Notes under the pieces: model-generated | The model's input: only the letters and a program-made list of their open reading frames with translations | Databases searched by the model: none | What the model was told of the DNA's origin: nothing | Program-made: the position numbers and the translations under genes | NCBI RefSeq assembly: GCF_019320115.1 | Contig: NC_089583.1 | Coordinates: 82,911,928-82,975,927 of the forward strand | DNA: 64,000 bases | From: Miscanthus floridulus | Taxonomy: Eukaryota > Streptophyta > Magnoliopsida > Poales > Poaceae | Reading direction: 5' to 3' | Shown here: positions 1-10,870 of the stretch, in pieces | How the letters are laid out: the number at the start of each line of letters is the position of its first letter | How positions within the stretch are numbered: position 1 is the first letter of the stretch

Positions 1-562
1 AGGCGAGCAACGTGCGATGCTATTACTGACTGGTACGACTGTAGGGCAAGTGTCCGACAAGAGCACAGAAAAAGGGGTATGAGGAGACGTGGGTCATGAT
101 AGGCGTGAACCATGGGCGAACATGGAGCACGAAGCCATAGTGCAAATCTAACTCTAGAACAGGAACGAGTCAGTCGTGCACAATATGACACGCGTGACAC
201 CTATAGAGGGCGTATCTACAAGCAATACGAATGCTACAATGCACAAACATGATATGCATGAATGCACGTCCTATATGTCCTTTCACTGTTGCCGACATAT
301 AGGGCAACCGTTCTCAGATTTTTGGCACATTGTTCTCTCCCTGTAACTAGTCGATACTATCGGACTATGTTCGAGTTAGTGTACCTGCAGAAAACTCGAT
401 TAAGTCTACCTAAGTTAGCAGAGTGCCATCTATCCTGGATACATAACCATAGTAATAGGGCTACTTATATAACTTCGCATACAAGTGTCCTAACTTTTGA
501 AAAGAATATGTTGTCAAATTTTAGTTTAGAAAAGGTTTTCCAAGCCTTATTTCCTCATTTGC
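1..562 (-). mobile_element. 5' internal (leader) part of a Ty3-type LTR retrotransposon
   Basis: This stretch lies on the inner side of the long terminal repeat at 577-4900, beyond its primer binding site, so it should be the untranslated leader or start of gag of an element read on the minus strand and continuing off the left edge. I see no recognisable Gag residues, only short open frames. The assignment rests on the adjacent LTR end and primer site, not on coding content. Confidence 0.5.
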
Positions 563-574
563 GCTCTGATGCCA
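563..574 (-). other. tRNA-iMet primer binding site of the left-edge retrotransposon
   Basis: On the minus strand this reads TGGCATCAGAGC, one mismatch from the usual plant initiator-tRNA-Met primer site TGGTATCAGAGC. It begins two bases after the CA-3' end of the LTR. This position identifies the adjacent LTR as the 5' LTR and places the element body to the left of the window. Confidence 0.75.
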
Positions 575-576
575 CC

Positions 577-3500
577 TGTGGCAGAACCACCTAATCTAAT
601 GCCTCCCAGGAGTGCTTATCTTCCATTAGACACTAAGCACTCAGGGGAGAACACTAAATTACTTGGTTTCATCGGGCACACCCTAAGGGAGAACCTAAAA
701 ATCCACGTTTTTGCCATCAGGATCACAAATGAGAGAATAAAGCTTACATTATTCTTAACCATTTCTTACATCACTTTACATATACACCAGAGTATAACAT
801 TTATTATTATAACAGCGGAATGTAATCATATTATCAGAGTTATGAACAATTTAATGTAACAGCGGAATATAAACATGTTATCAGAATTACAGCGGAAATA
901 AATATCTATACATGACATGATGAAGCATTGGTAAATAACTAGGACAACATATTATAAAACTTTCTTTTATAAAAACATTTAGTAAGGGTTATAAATAAAA
1001 CTATGATCACAGCGTAAAGGAATCCTCGTTGAGCCCACCAGGAGGTATCCACACACAAGGGTTAGCTCTAGCATCCACCTATCACCTGCAATAGGGGGAA
1101 TAAAACCCTGAGTACTCAATTGTACTCAGCAAAACTTACCCGACAGGACGAAAGAAAAGACTCCAAGGATATGCAAGGCTAACTGGCTTGTGGGTTTATT
1201 GCATTTGCAGGAAGCATTACTAAGAGTGCATCCTTATATTCGATTTTTATTAACAGCTGCATTGGTTCATTAACTAACCATTCTATATAAGCACCTGTGC
1301 TACTTTCAAGTAGGTGGTAAGCAATTAGAGTTCCTTTTTCCATTCCATCTTTCATCTTTCAGTTCTTACTATGGTGCTAGGCATAAGACAAGCCGTACCG
1401 GATCGTCCGACGATTCACGAATCAATGCCCCCAGCTGGGTACCCTGAAAATACATGCCCCGCTTGTGCCCAAGGCATAAGCTGGACCAACCCATCACCCT
1501 CCTATCCTAGGGTCCTAGGTCCCCGTCCAAACTAGGACTCCAAGCCCCTGCCCCTGAGTCCCGAACTCAGTGCGGTGCAAGGACCTCCTCCACCAAAACA
1601 AAACCCTAACAGTCGGTTCGGAAAGAGCCGAAACCCATGACAAGAGAGCAATAAGTCTTCAAAGCGCCCATACCTAAGTATGTGCTCGGGATAATAAGTC
1701 TGTGACTCGTCTCGATGGCTTATGCAATGATTGGTCCTTAACCAATACAGACAGGGAAAGCAGTGTAACCAAGCTATGCCCCGCGTCCACGGCGACATAA
1801 CCTCTTACATCCACCAATACCCAAACCATATCCCTGCCCGGTCACCATTTTCCTTTCCACCATTTATATATTCCAAGTGATAATAATCCAATAATATATT
1901 TCCTATCTCTCGCGAGTGACAGCTATCACTCGACTTCTACTGGAGTCCTATAGCATAGCATTCTACACGATCCTGTCATACTAGTAAGACTCATAGGATA
2001 AAGATATATATATATATGCAAGTGGATTTCATTCAAATCCTTAAACTTAATGCACAACTATAATTTAAACTGCAGAAAGTAGAGGTTATTCACCGGGGCT
2101 TGCCTGGGTAAGATATATATTAAAGAGTTAGTATCTGCATCGTCAGATCATCCACCATCAACTGGATAGAAAACCCATTGCATCATCTTCTGAAGAGAAT
2201 ACCATTACATTATCTTTGGATTCCCAATCATCCTTCAATTGATCCGTTGATCCATCATCGTACCTATATGATATTCAATGCGATGCAATGCAAGAAGTAA
2301 TTAATCAACTACAACCGTGATTTGTACAATACCATTTATGCCTCTTAAGCTAATGAGCTAGTTCTAACGACGACGGTACTTAGGCTACGTATTCATGTTG
2401 TCGAATAAGGCGTTATCAACCCTAAGTTGTTTCTTCATTCTATTCTATCAATTTAATCATTTTTTCAAAATAGGACATCATTATCTATTTAGCAAACTAA
2501 TTATTCCAGAGCTACAAAAATTACAGTGAATACCTAATATTGCTAGGAGCCTACTGTACAAATTTCATATTCAACAATATTACCAATTTATCATGAAAAT
2601 TCCTACAAATTTATATTTTACAATATTAATTACCTTAAATTAATTATATAGCTTCCAAGAATATTATCACACTATGTGAACAAACTATACTAACAGGTAG
2701 ATCATGATTTTAGGAGCCTAATAAAATTAGTTTGGTATTTTTATGATTTTTCTACATTTTATTATCAATTTTGAAGTATTCAGATGCTTTGCTGAAATTA
2801 ACAAAACACCAAAAAGAAGGAAACGAGTCCTTGGGCCCGAAGCGGCCCAGCGCGGGTGGCATAGGCCGGCAACATGATTCGGCCCAAGGCGCGCGGGCAG
2901 TGGCCACCGACCGGCCCAACAGCACAGTAAGGCATGGCGGCCTAGGCGGGGCGCGCGACTAGCGGCCCAGACGCGTCGGCGGTGGATGGCGCGCAGGCAG
3001 AAACTGGCCTAGGCGCGGACGACGGCGACTGGGCGGCCCAGTGCGCGGGCGCGAATGGCCCAGCAACCGGCAGCGCCGGCCCACGCGCGGCGAGCGCGGC
3101 CCAACGCGGACTGCGGCGATAGATTTTGCGAGAAGGCCCCTAGATTAACACGAAACTAACTCGTAGTACAACCTATATTGTTCATGTGAGTCCCGTATTT
3201 CGCAGTAAGGACCCCGTATAACATTTCTTCTTGGATTCTCACCCATCTCACCTTCTTTCCCTTTTCCAGGAGCAGAGCGCACGGAGCAGTGAAGCTTCGG
3301 CCGGCGACCAATCTCGGCTGGGAAGGCACGACAGTGGTGGGAGTTGCATGGGAACCCACCAACGAGCTCGGGCTAAGGCGGCCATGAGTCGACGATGGCC
3401 ACAGCGGCCAGGCTACGTGCGCCAGCGGCAGCCATGGCGGCTACGGCGCTGCGGGCCGCAGCGGAGCCAGAAAGGGCACGGAAGGGCGACACTGGCGGGA

Positions 3501-4541
3501 CGTGGCGCTGCTCGTGCCGGGAAGGGGCATGGCCTAGCGGCCACGCGCACCCGCAGTAGGAGCGACGACCAGGGCACCCTATGGTGGAGAGCCACCGAGG
3601 ATGAGGAGGGCGCGGCGCGTACGCGGCGATGGAGGTGAAGCGGCACGGCTCGGGCACTCGGCAGTAGGCGATGAGGGCAGCCATGGAGGTAGAGGAGGCG
3701 CTGAAGAGGGACGACACCGTGGGTATCACGCGCGCGGTGACGAAAGATGGCGCGGGGCAGCGGCGGACCGCGATGTGGCCGGGCGTGGCGGCATGAGCGC
3801 CGAGGAGCAGTGGGTCCAGCATATCCACAGGGCAGGGCGACGGCGAGGTGCGGCAGGGGACGGAACGGCCCCACGGCGGGGCGCTTCGGAGCGCGGCACG
3901 GAGGTGGAGACGTGCGCGGGCTGATCAGGCGCGGCATTGCTGCGGGTGGGAGGGGCGGTGCGTGCTCGGGCGGCCGCGGGGCTCGCTGCGCTTGCGCGTG
4001 CTGTGGCCGACAATGGGAGCAGCGCAGGTGCCAGTGGAAGTCGGCGCTGTCACTGTGGTGGTGCGGGCGTGCAGGGCAAAGGAGCGGATGCCTGGCACCG
4101 AGCGCAAGGGGGAAGCAAAGAAGCAAGAACCTGCTACCGCTGGATGGCTGGCACTGCGGTGTACGCGACAAGGATGTTCGATGCTTGCGTGCGTGCCTTG
4201 CTCTGGTAAAAGGAAAAGGAAGGCAGAGAAGCAGAGGCAGATAGACAAGACAGAGACAAGACAGGGGCAGCCAGAGGCAAAGCGAGGAAGACACGGAAGA
4301 CAGACGCGTGAGAGAAGAAAGAGCAACAACAATCGGTCAACTTGTACAGAGGACAGAGCTACACCAGTGCCACTGTAGGAGTACGTTTGCCCCTTTTTTC
4401 TAATTCTTTGTTTCAGAGTTATCGTCGTAACGTATGCATACCTATATATATATCTCTAACGGTTTACTAATTTAGATAATTTGCAACGTCTAGGCATAGA
4501 AAATTTTCAACAAAGCTCGAATTTTAAATTTGATTCAAAAG

Positions 4542-4605
<64 letters not shown>

Positions 4606-4900
4606 TTCTATTTATTAATGAATTTTATTTTATTTATAAAAGTTGCTTTTCTTGCTTAATCAAATAGAACAAACCGTTCGTCGTCTACCGGCTAGAATTG
4701 TCGTTCGATATTCCTAAATATCTCTACGCACTGAGTAATTTAACTTGGGCGTTTATTCGAGTCCATAAAACTGAGTCACACATGATTCGCTTATCGCTTC
4801 AAATACGTTTTAAATCAAAAATCCGAGAAACTCACTTCGGATATTTTTCTTAGGCCTAAATCACGGTGCTAAATAAGCTCGTAACACCCGAGGTGTTACA
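577..4900 (-). mobile_element. 5' LTR (about 4.3 kb) of a Ty3-type retrotransposon
   Basis: Read on the minus strand the repeat starts TGTAACACC at 4900 and ends GCCACA at 577, so it has TG...CA ends. A second copy of its inner half lies at 61974-64000 in the same orientation. A TGTAACACC start and multi-kilobase length are common in Del/Tekay-type grass chromoviruses, which makes that clade a guess. The left half is AT-rich. Roughly 2820-4380 is very GC-rich and full of overlapping open frames on both strands that I do not regard as genes. A (TA)n tract sits at 4543-4603. If 4900 is the outer end, the target duplication would be 4901-4905; the matching copy lies outside the window. Confidence 0.8.
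4543..4603. repeat. (TA)n microsatellite inside the LTR
   Basis: About 30 uninterrupted TA units. The tract lies near the 5' (U3) side of the LTR read on the minus strand. Confidence 0.95.
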
Positions 4901-6259
4901 ACAACATAATTTATTTATGGAACGTCTACTGTTTGATAGGCAGAAAGCCTTTTTTATTCTCAAAGTTCTTTTTTTCGCCAAGGTAGCCGATCAAAATAGA
5001 AATACCTGCAGAATATTTTACTGGCAGAACTTGAGTTGAAGAGGTAGCCTGCGCACACCTCACACCTGGACAGTAAACCTGAAACATCTACATCACAGTT
5101 TTCTGAATATTTTCTTGCCAATACTTATTTTCTCTTACCTTCTCCTTAACGGATGCATGTTCTATAAAAAAAAGAGCAAAATGCACCATAGGTTCATTAA
5201 CTTTTGGTCATGTGTCACTTAGGTCCATCAACTCTCAAACTGTATTTCTAGGTCCATTAACTTTTGGTCGTGTGTCATTTAGGTCCATCAACTCTCAAAC
5301 TGCATTTCTGGATCCATTAACTTTTGAGTAAAATGCACCGGAGATCCATTAACTTATGAGGAGGTGTCATCAAGGTCCATCAACTCTCAGACTGTATTTT
5401 TTGGTCCCTAAACTTTTTAAGTGGTTCACCGGAGGTCGATACTCCTTCGTTTATGTCTATATTTTACAGAAATCTTCCTCATTTTCTTTTTCTTTCACAC
5501 GTTTACCCCTCCTCGTCTAGGCGGCGCACGGCAGCGTGGACTCTTGCGCTTGTTTTGTTCCTGTAAGGATGTGGTGCTGGACGACCACAACATTGTGTTG
5601 GCGGTTCTTATTGACAAAATCCAACCGCCAACTAAGATCAAAAAGGAGAAAACTAACATGTTTTACACACATATACCTTTAGTATTAACATGGTTCCACT
5701 TGTATTGGAGACTCGTTGTTTCACAGGACATATACGCAAATACAAGGGAATTATAACTAAAAGGCGCAATCCTGAAAGCGTAAACGTTGATTTGCACAAA
5801 GAAATAAGAAGGAGGCCCATTTAACTGTTCTTTGCATGGCTATATTAGGATATGCCTGCTCCACTTAGAAACATTCTTTTATTCTTTCTTTCTTTCTTAT
5901 TCTTGAGGTTAGCCCAAGTGTGTGTCATACTATCCAAATATTATTCTGGTTTACCCCTGCTATGAACCTTGATCTAGTATGCAGTCATGTTATCTTGTTT
6001 ATGCACCAATTAGATACTTTTACACCATGCTTTCCTTTGGAAAAATATAAATAACGATACCCTGAATACTTCCGGGTGAAATGCTACAACAGTATTTCCG
6101 TGCGCTTGCGGAGTTAAATCTGTAATCGTTAAGATTTAGCGGTTGACATTTTCTGGTGTCATTGCCTTTTTATGGAGGTGATGCTAGAAAATGCCAACAA
6201 GCATTTCTGGCGCTATTGCCATGGATGGATTCTATCTCTATTCTTGATGGTGACGCTAA

Positions 6260-6560
6260 GAAATGCCAACACGTGGCCAAGTCCATCGTCGAGGTCTGGC
6301 CAAGGTGCGCGGCGAGGAGCATGAGGCACCACGTCGCGGTGACCGCGCTCATCTCGTGGCCCGCGAAGTAGATGTTCTTGCAGTTGTCCACCACGAAGTC
6401 GTCCGCACGCGGCTGGTCCCGGCTACTGTCGATGATGGAGCCTAGGAAGTCGTGGCCTAGTGCCGACACCAGCCCCACCGCCACCTTGCGCTCGCTCGCC
6501 AGCTGCAGGATCAGCGACCTGATCTCATGCGTGAGCCCTAGGTCGATCCAGGGCCTTCCT
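6260..6560 (-). pseudogene. captured cytochrome P450 fragment (CYP714-like)
   Basis: Minus-strand translation gives an I-helix segment of a plant P450: 'HEIRSLILQLASERK', then 'DNCKNIYFAGHE' with the oxygen-activation motif A-G-H-E (usually followed by T-[ST], here M-S), then 'VTATWCLMLLAAH'. This is characteristic of CYP72-clan enzymes such as CYP714, which inactivate or modify gibberellins. Only about 100 residues of a roughly 500-residue enzyme are present. The N-terminal membrane anchor, the ExxR motif and the haem-binding cysteine loop are missing, so it cannot be an active enzyme. It lies between the inverted repeats of MULE 1 and is best read as transduplicated coding sequence. Confidence 0.65.
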
Positions 6561-6584
6561 CGTAGTCCCAGTCAGGCAGCGCGA

Positions 6585-6890
6585 AGGTAGCACACGCCAA
6601 TGCCCCGATCCTCTCGTCTTTGCAGTCGTGCAGCGTGCTCTTGGAGGACGGGAACTCCTGCTTCGCGCGGCTGGGCGTCCAAGACGCGGGCTGTGGAGGC
6701 AATGAACGGGTGCGCCACGAGCTGTGTGCACGAGCGATAGGCCACGGAGGTACGCCAGCCTACGTGCCACGTCCCCGGCATAGGTGCGGATGTCGCGCTC
6801 CCCGAGGCGGCCCCCGCTCCTGGTGGCCTCGTCAGCGAGTGATCTGCGGGTATGCGGCGAGGAGAGGCCCTGGAGGACGCGGCCCTCGCT
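6585..6890 (-). pseudogene. captured protein-kinase fragment (MAPKKK17/18-like)
   Basis: On the minus strand, directly inside the right inverted repeat, one frame reads 'RLGERDIRTYAGDVAR' followed by 'LAYLRGLSLVH', which resembles the helix before the catalytic loop in plant MAPKKK17/18-type kinases. A second frame soon after reads 'QLVAHPFIAS', like the end of a kinase domain. A third contains 'EFPSSKSTLHD', like the C-terminal tail of that group. The catalytic loop, DFG and activation segment are missing between the first two, so the piece is internally deleted and frameshifted. The family assignment is from memory of motifs and is moderately secure; kinase origin is more secure than the exact subgroup. 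Confidence 0.5.
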
Positions 6891-7252
6891 GCCGTGCGCC
6901 GCCTAGACGAGGGGGGGGGGGGGACGTGTGAAAGAAAAAGAAAATGAGGAAGGTTTCTATAAAATACAAACATAAACGAAGGGGTATAGACCTCCGGTGA
7001 ACCACTTAAAAAGTTTAGGGACAAAAAATTACAATCTGAGAGTTGATGGACCTAGATGACACCTCCTCAAAAGTTAATAGACCTCCGATGCATTTTACTC
7101 AAAAGTTAATGGACCTAGAAATACAGTTTGGGAGTTAATGGACCTAAGTGACATATGACTAAAAGTTAATGGACCCAAAAATACAGTTTGAGAGTTGATG
7201 GACCTAAGTGACACACGACCAAAAGTTAATGGACCTACGGTGTATTTTGCTT

Positions 7253-7583
7253 AAAAACATACTGCTGGACAAGCAGCGTAACCGGATATGGAGGCACTCT
7301 GTATGTAGGTAGTAGGTTGCATTCATATTGGAATTGTAGGGGTGGGTGTCTGACCCAAGAATTCAGTTCAGTTTTCGAGTTTTGAAGATTTTGGTCAACC
7401 AAAATACATTGCAAAATATTGAAGACCAAGCAATTCAGTTTCGGTCATTTTGATTCAGTCTTGCCAAGCTAACTGAATGCGAATAGTTTTGAGACATGTT
7501 TTGATACCGAAATTTGGTATAATTTTTTTCATTTCAAACCATGTTTTACAGTAAAATATCACACTACAAACACAAATAATATA
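7253..7583. other. spacer between the two MULEs
   Basis: AT-rich sequence with repeated 'ttcagttttcgg'-like motifs. Similar motifs in mirrored form occur at 9960-10170 on the other side of MULE 2, so MULE 2 may have inserted into an older repeat. No gene is seen. The last nine bases (7575-7583) are the left target duplication of MULE 2. Confidence 0.4.
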
Positions 7584-9919
7584 GAGTTAAATGCACCAGA
7601 TGTCCATTAACTTGTGAGGAGGTTTCGGTTAGGTCCATCAACTTTTAAAGTGGCTTTTTGGGTCTATAAACTTTGTACGCCGTATCATCTAGGTCCATAC
7701 CTCTCCACGTTAGCTTCTCGTGCTGACGTGGCATGATGCCGTGGCCATATAGGCCAGCCGCAGCCCCGCAGGCGCGTGAGAAGAAGCAGGTGGACGGCGC
7801 CGTGCCACCCCACTTTGGAAGCTTATATCTCTTTAACCAGGCCGAATTAGACTTTGGCACTTTAAGCAAAGTTGGAGATCTCGCGTAGCTCTACAATATT
7901 TATTACTACCTCTTGTGCCAAAACTAAACGGATTCGGAGTTAAAAGGGGACAAAGATTGATATTTCCGTGTATTTTTGTTGTAGTATTGCATGAATACAG
8001 AGCGCGGCCTCAGGGACGACGGCGGCTGCAGCTGCGACCTGCTGCTGCTGGTCCTGCTCCTGTCGTCGTCGTCGTCGAGGGTTGAGCTTGGGTTCCAGGA
8101 CACGTGCGTGCGTGACGGCTGCCTGGAACCCATGCTCAAGTGTGTACACCGGCGTGCGCGTGGTGATGGTGAGGCTTCGGCGGCCACGAGTGAAGCGGCA
8201 CCGCTGTGCTGTGGTTACAGACGAAGGAACAGGGACTACCATGGCCGGGCTCATAGGGCATGGGCTCGAGGTCACGGCGAGCACGTGATGTGCGTTGCCG
8301 AGATGGGTTCGCGTGATGGCTGAAGGTCGAGGCTCTACAATCGTGCGGGGTGCGGCGAGTGCAGGTGGTCGACAAGGTGGTGGCGGGGAAAGACGCGGAC
8401 ATGGTGGCGGATTGCTAGCCGAATCGGCATCGAGCCACTGAGGAGGCTCGCGATGGGGCCTTGGGTTAGTGCGTGAGCGTGCTCAGCGGGCGAGGTGCTG
8501 TGGGTGATGGCGTAGTTGCTGTGCGGCGGCCATGGCTCGGCCGGCGAAACAGTGGCAAGCTAGGGAGGCAAAAAGACACATGCAAGACGCCTCCATGAGC
8601 ATTCAGTCATGGTGGCGTTGCCGTGGCCATGGCGGCGCGTGCGAGAGCGCAAGGCCATGATCGTGGAGACCGGTGGCGGTGGTGTGCGGCTACGTGGGCG
8701 CCTTACAAGAATACCCAAAGCAGCCGGTGTCGATGACCGGGACAAGCAACGCATAAAGGTGGGGTTTTGGGGAAGCTGGAGCTCACCAGTGGGCTTGACG
8801 GAGGTAGAACGCCTGGTGCACGGAGGGGCCGGTGCAGGTAGAGCGCTCAGCGGGGTCACGGCAGGCGCATCCGGTGGCGAGGCGGTTCGACACGGCGTGC
8901 CACCGTCGTGGACGCGTCCGCGTTTGGCTGGGCGGGGTCACGTTAGAGAGGTAGGGGATTTCCCGGGAGGCGTCATGGCTGTAGCGGTGCAGGTCCCACG
9001 CACCGGCGTGGCGATGGTCGATGGTCCAGAAGGTCGGAGCTTGGACACGGGCAGGGATGCCGTGGTCGCAGGACGTGGTCGCGGTTCGGCTCGACGCAGG
9101 GGACGGCGAGGTCATGGCCGCGGCGAGGATGCCGAGAGCGCTATTCGCCGAGACTGCGGACGTCACTGTGGGGGCCGATCCTGAGGCGCGGCTAGCTTTG
9201 GGTCGGCGTTAGGACGGCTCACTGGCGATGGGGTGGCATGGCGTTCCATCGCGGCAAAGCTGCGAAACACAGAACACGGCTCGGAAGTCGACCTCGGTTA
9301 GGGATGATGACGAAGGGGTAAAGGAGGAAGCTTTGGGCTTGGGAGGCTTACCGATGGCGTGCAGATCACAAACGGCAAAGCTGCGAAACACAGAACATGG
9401 CTCGGAACCCAAGCTCAACCCTCGACGACGACGATGACGACAGGAGCAGGACCAGCAGCAGCAGGTCGCAGCCGCAGCTGCCGTCGTCCCTGAGCCCGCG
9501 ATCTGTATTCATGCAATACTACCGCAAAAATACACGGAAACATTAATCTTTGTCCCCTCTTAACTCCGAATCCGTTTAGTTTTGGCACAAGAGGTAGTAA
9601 CAAATGTTGTAGAGCTAAGCGAGATCTCCAACTTTGCTTAAAGTGCCAAAGTCTAATTCGACCTGGTTGGAGAGATACAAGCTTCCAAAGTGGGGTGGCG
9701 CGGCGCCGTCCACCAGCTTCTGCTCGCGCGCCCGCGGGGCTGCGGCTGGCCTGCATGGCCACGGCATCATGCCACGTCAGCACGAGAAGCCAACGTGGAG
9801 AGATATGGACCTAGGCAATACGGCGTACAAAGTTTATGAACCCAAAAAGCCACTTTATAAGTTGATGGACCTAACCGAAACCTCCTCACAAGTTAATGGA
9901 CCTCTGGTGCATTTAACTC
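7584..9919. mobile_element. Mutator-like element 2 with ~515-bp inverted repeats and a 9-bp target duplication
   Basis: The element begins GAGTTAAATGCACC and ends with its inverse. Terminal inverted repeats span about 7584-8098 and 9402-9919 and are roughly 95 percent alike by eye. AATAATATA occurs immediately outside on both sides (7575-7583 and 9920-9928), a perfect 9-bp duplication diagnostic of Mutator-like insertion. The 1.3-kb interior is GC-rich with several overlapping frames but no domain I recognise, and no transposase. A 35-bp direct repeat ('ggcaaagctgcgaaacacag...') occurs at about 9251 and 9371. Confidence 0.85.
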
Positions 9920-9928
9920 AATAATATA

Positions 9929-10870
9929 TACACCGATACTGTATATTATTGCAACTTAACAGAAACATTCAATTGTTGAAACTTTAAACACAACACCTAA
10001 TAGACATGCAAATAACAATTCACAAGCAAATAATTTGGTTAGTTGGGTCAATTCAGCTAACCAGTGCTTAGTACCGAATTATCCGAAATAAATTGGGTCA
10101 ATTAGAACTTAGAAGACTAATTTATGACAGAAGTATCGGGTTTCGGTCTCGGTTGTTTGGCTCTTCGGTTTTGACGTACCCAACTGGGGCATGATGTCAC
10201 TACTCGCTACAATCGTTGACGTTTGAGTTATCTCTTGTTTGTTCGCATAGTATCTGAAACTATGTCTCGACAGGTTTGCAGTCGATGCTTGCTATCATCA
10301 ATGCTTCAGATGTATAACCCTGACGGGCTGACCCTTTTTCGGCATTTTTCCTCTTGCCAGGTGAGTATGTTTGCTATTGTTTTTTTGAGGAATCCAGGTT
10401 GCTATTGTTAACTGACGTTATCTTTAATCTACTGCCAGTTTCAGTTTACATCATGTTCCTTGTTCCATTCTGTCATTTCACCCATAAGGCTATAAATCCT
10501 TAGTTGGTTTCCAAATATCTAATCGAAAAACAAAACATGCAGAATGCAAGCAACATTTTAGATTTTAGATGACCATTTTGCCAAACCATTCCCTTTTACA
10601 CAACATCTTTTGTGCAAGTGCAACAGACCTTGCAAGTCCGAGCCGGACTTTTCATCACACTACTTTTGCATACCTGTATCACCTAACACCTAGTAACATC
10701 GCTATCGCTATGTAGAAGAAAAGAAACAAGAATCACAATCTCAAGACTACACCAAGCCAAAGTGACATTGTGTCACATCTCTCTAGTATGTACACGCACA
10801 CACCCTTTTTTTTAAAAAAAAAATCCTACGTATATATGTACTGGTCACTTCCGCTAGCTGCTGTTCTTAA
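9929..10870. other. intergenic sequence downstream of the RLCK gene
   Basis: No coding region is seen. 9929-10190 is AT-rich and contains 'ttcggtttt' motifs related to those on the other side of MULE 2. About 10600-10870 should contain the 3' UTR of the minus-strand kinase gene. I could not choose a single polyadenylation site. Confidence 0.4.

Larger units (their letters stand above)
5174..7252. mobile_element. Mutator-like element 1, long terminal inverted repeats, carrying host-gene pieces
   Basis: About 5174-5538 and 6893-7252 are inverted copies of each other. Both begin (G)AGCAAAATRCACC and contain several repeats of a 'ggtccattaact...gtgtcactt' module, and both run to the same 'tcgtctaggcggcgcac' motif. 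The ends resemble those of the element at 7584-9919, whose 9-bp target duplication marks it as a MULE. Flanks here (5165-5173 and 7252-7260) agree at only about 7 of 9 bases, so the target duplication is tentative. There is no transposase. The interior carries fragments resembling a kinase and a cytochrome P450 on the minus strand, the Pack-MULE pattern. A poly-G run on the minus strand at about 6907-6918 interrupts the right repeat. Confidence 0.72.

Noticed and set aside
3413..4294. Long minus-strand open frame (about 290 codons) in GC-rich DNA
   Set aside because: It lies in the GC-rich module of the LTR, overlaps open frames in several other phases, is low-complexity (Pro/Arg/Ser/His) and matches no domain.
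8609..9184. 191-codon plus-strand open frame in MULE 2
   Set aside because: Composition-driven Gly/Arg/Val-rich frame inside a transposon, with an equally open frame on the opposite strand. No recognisable motif.
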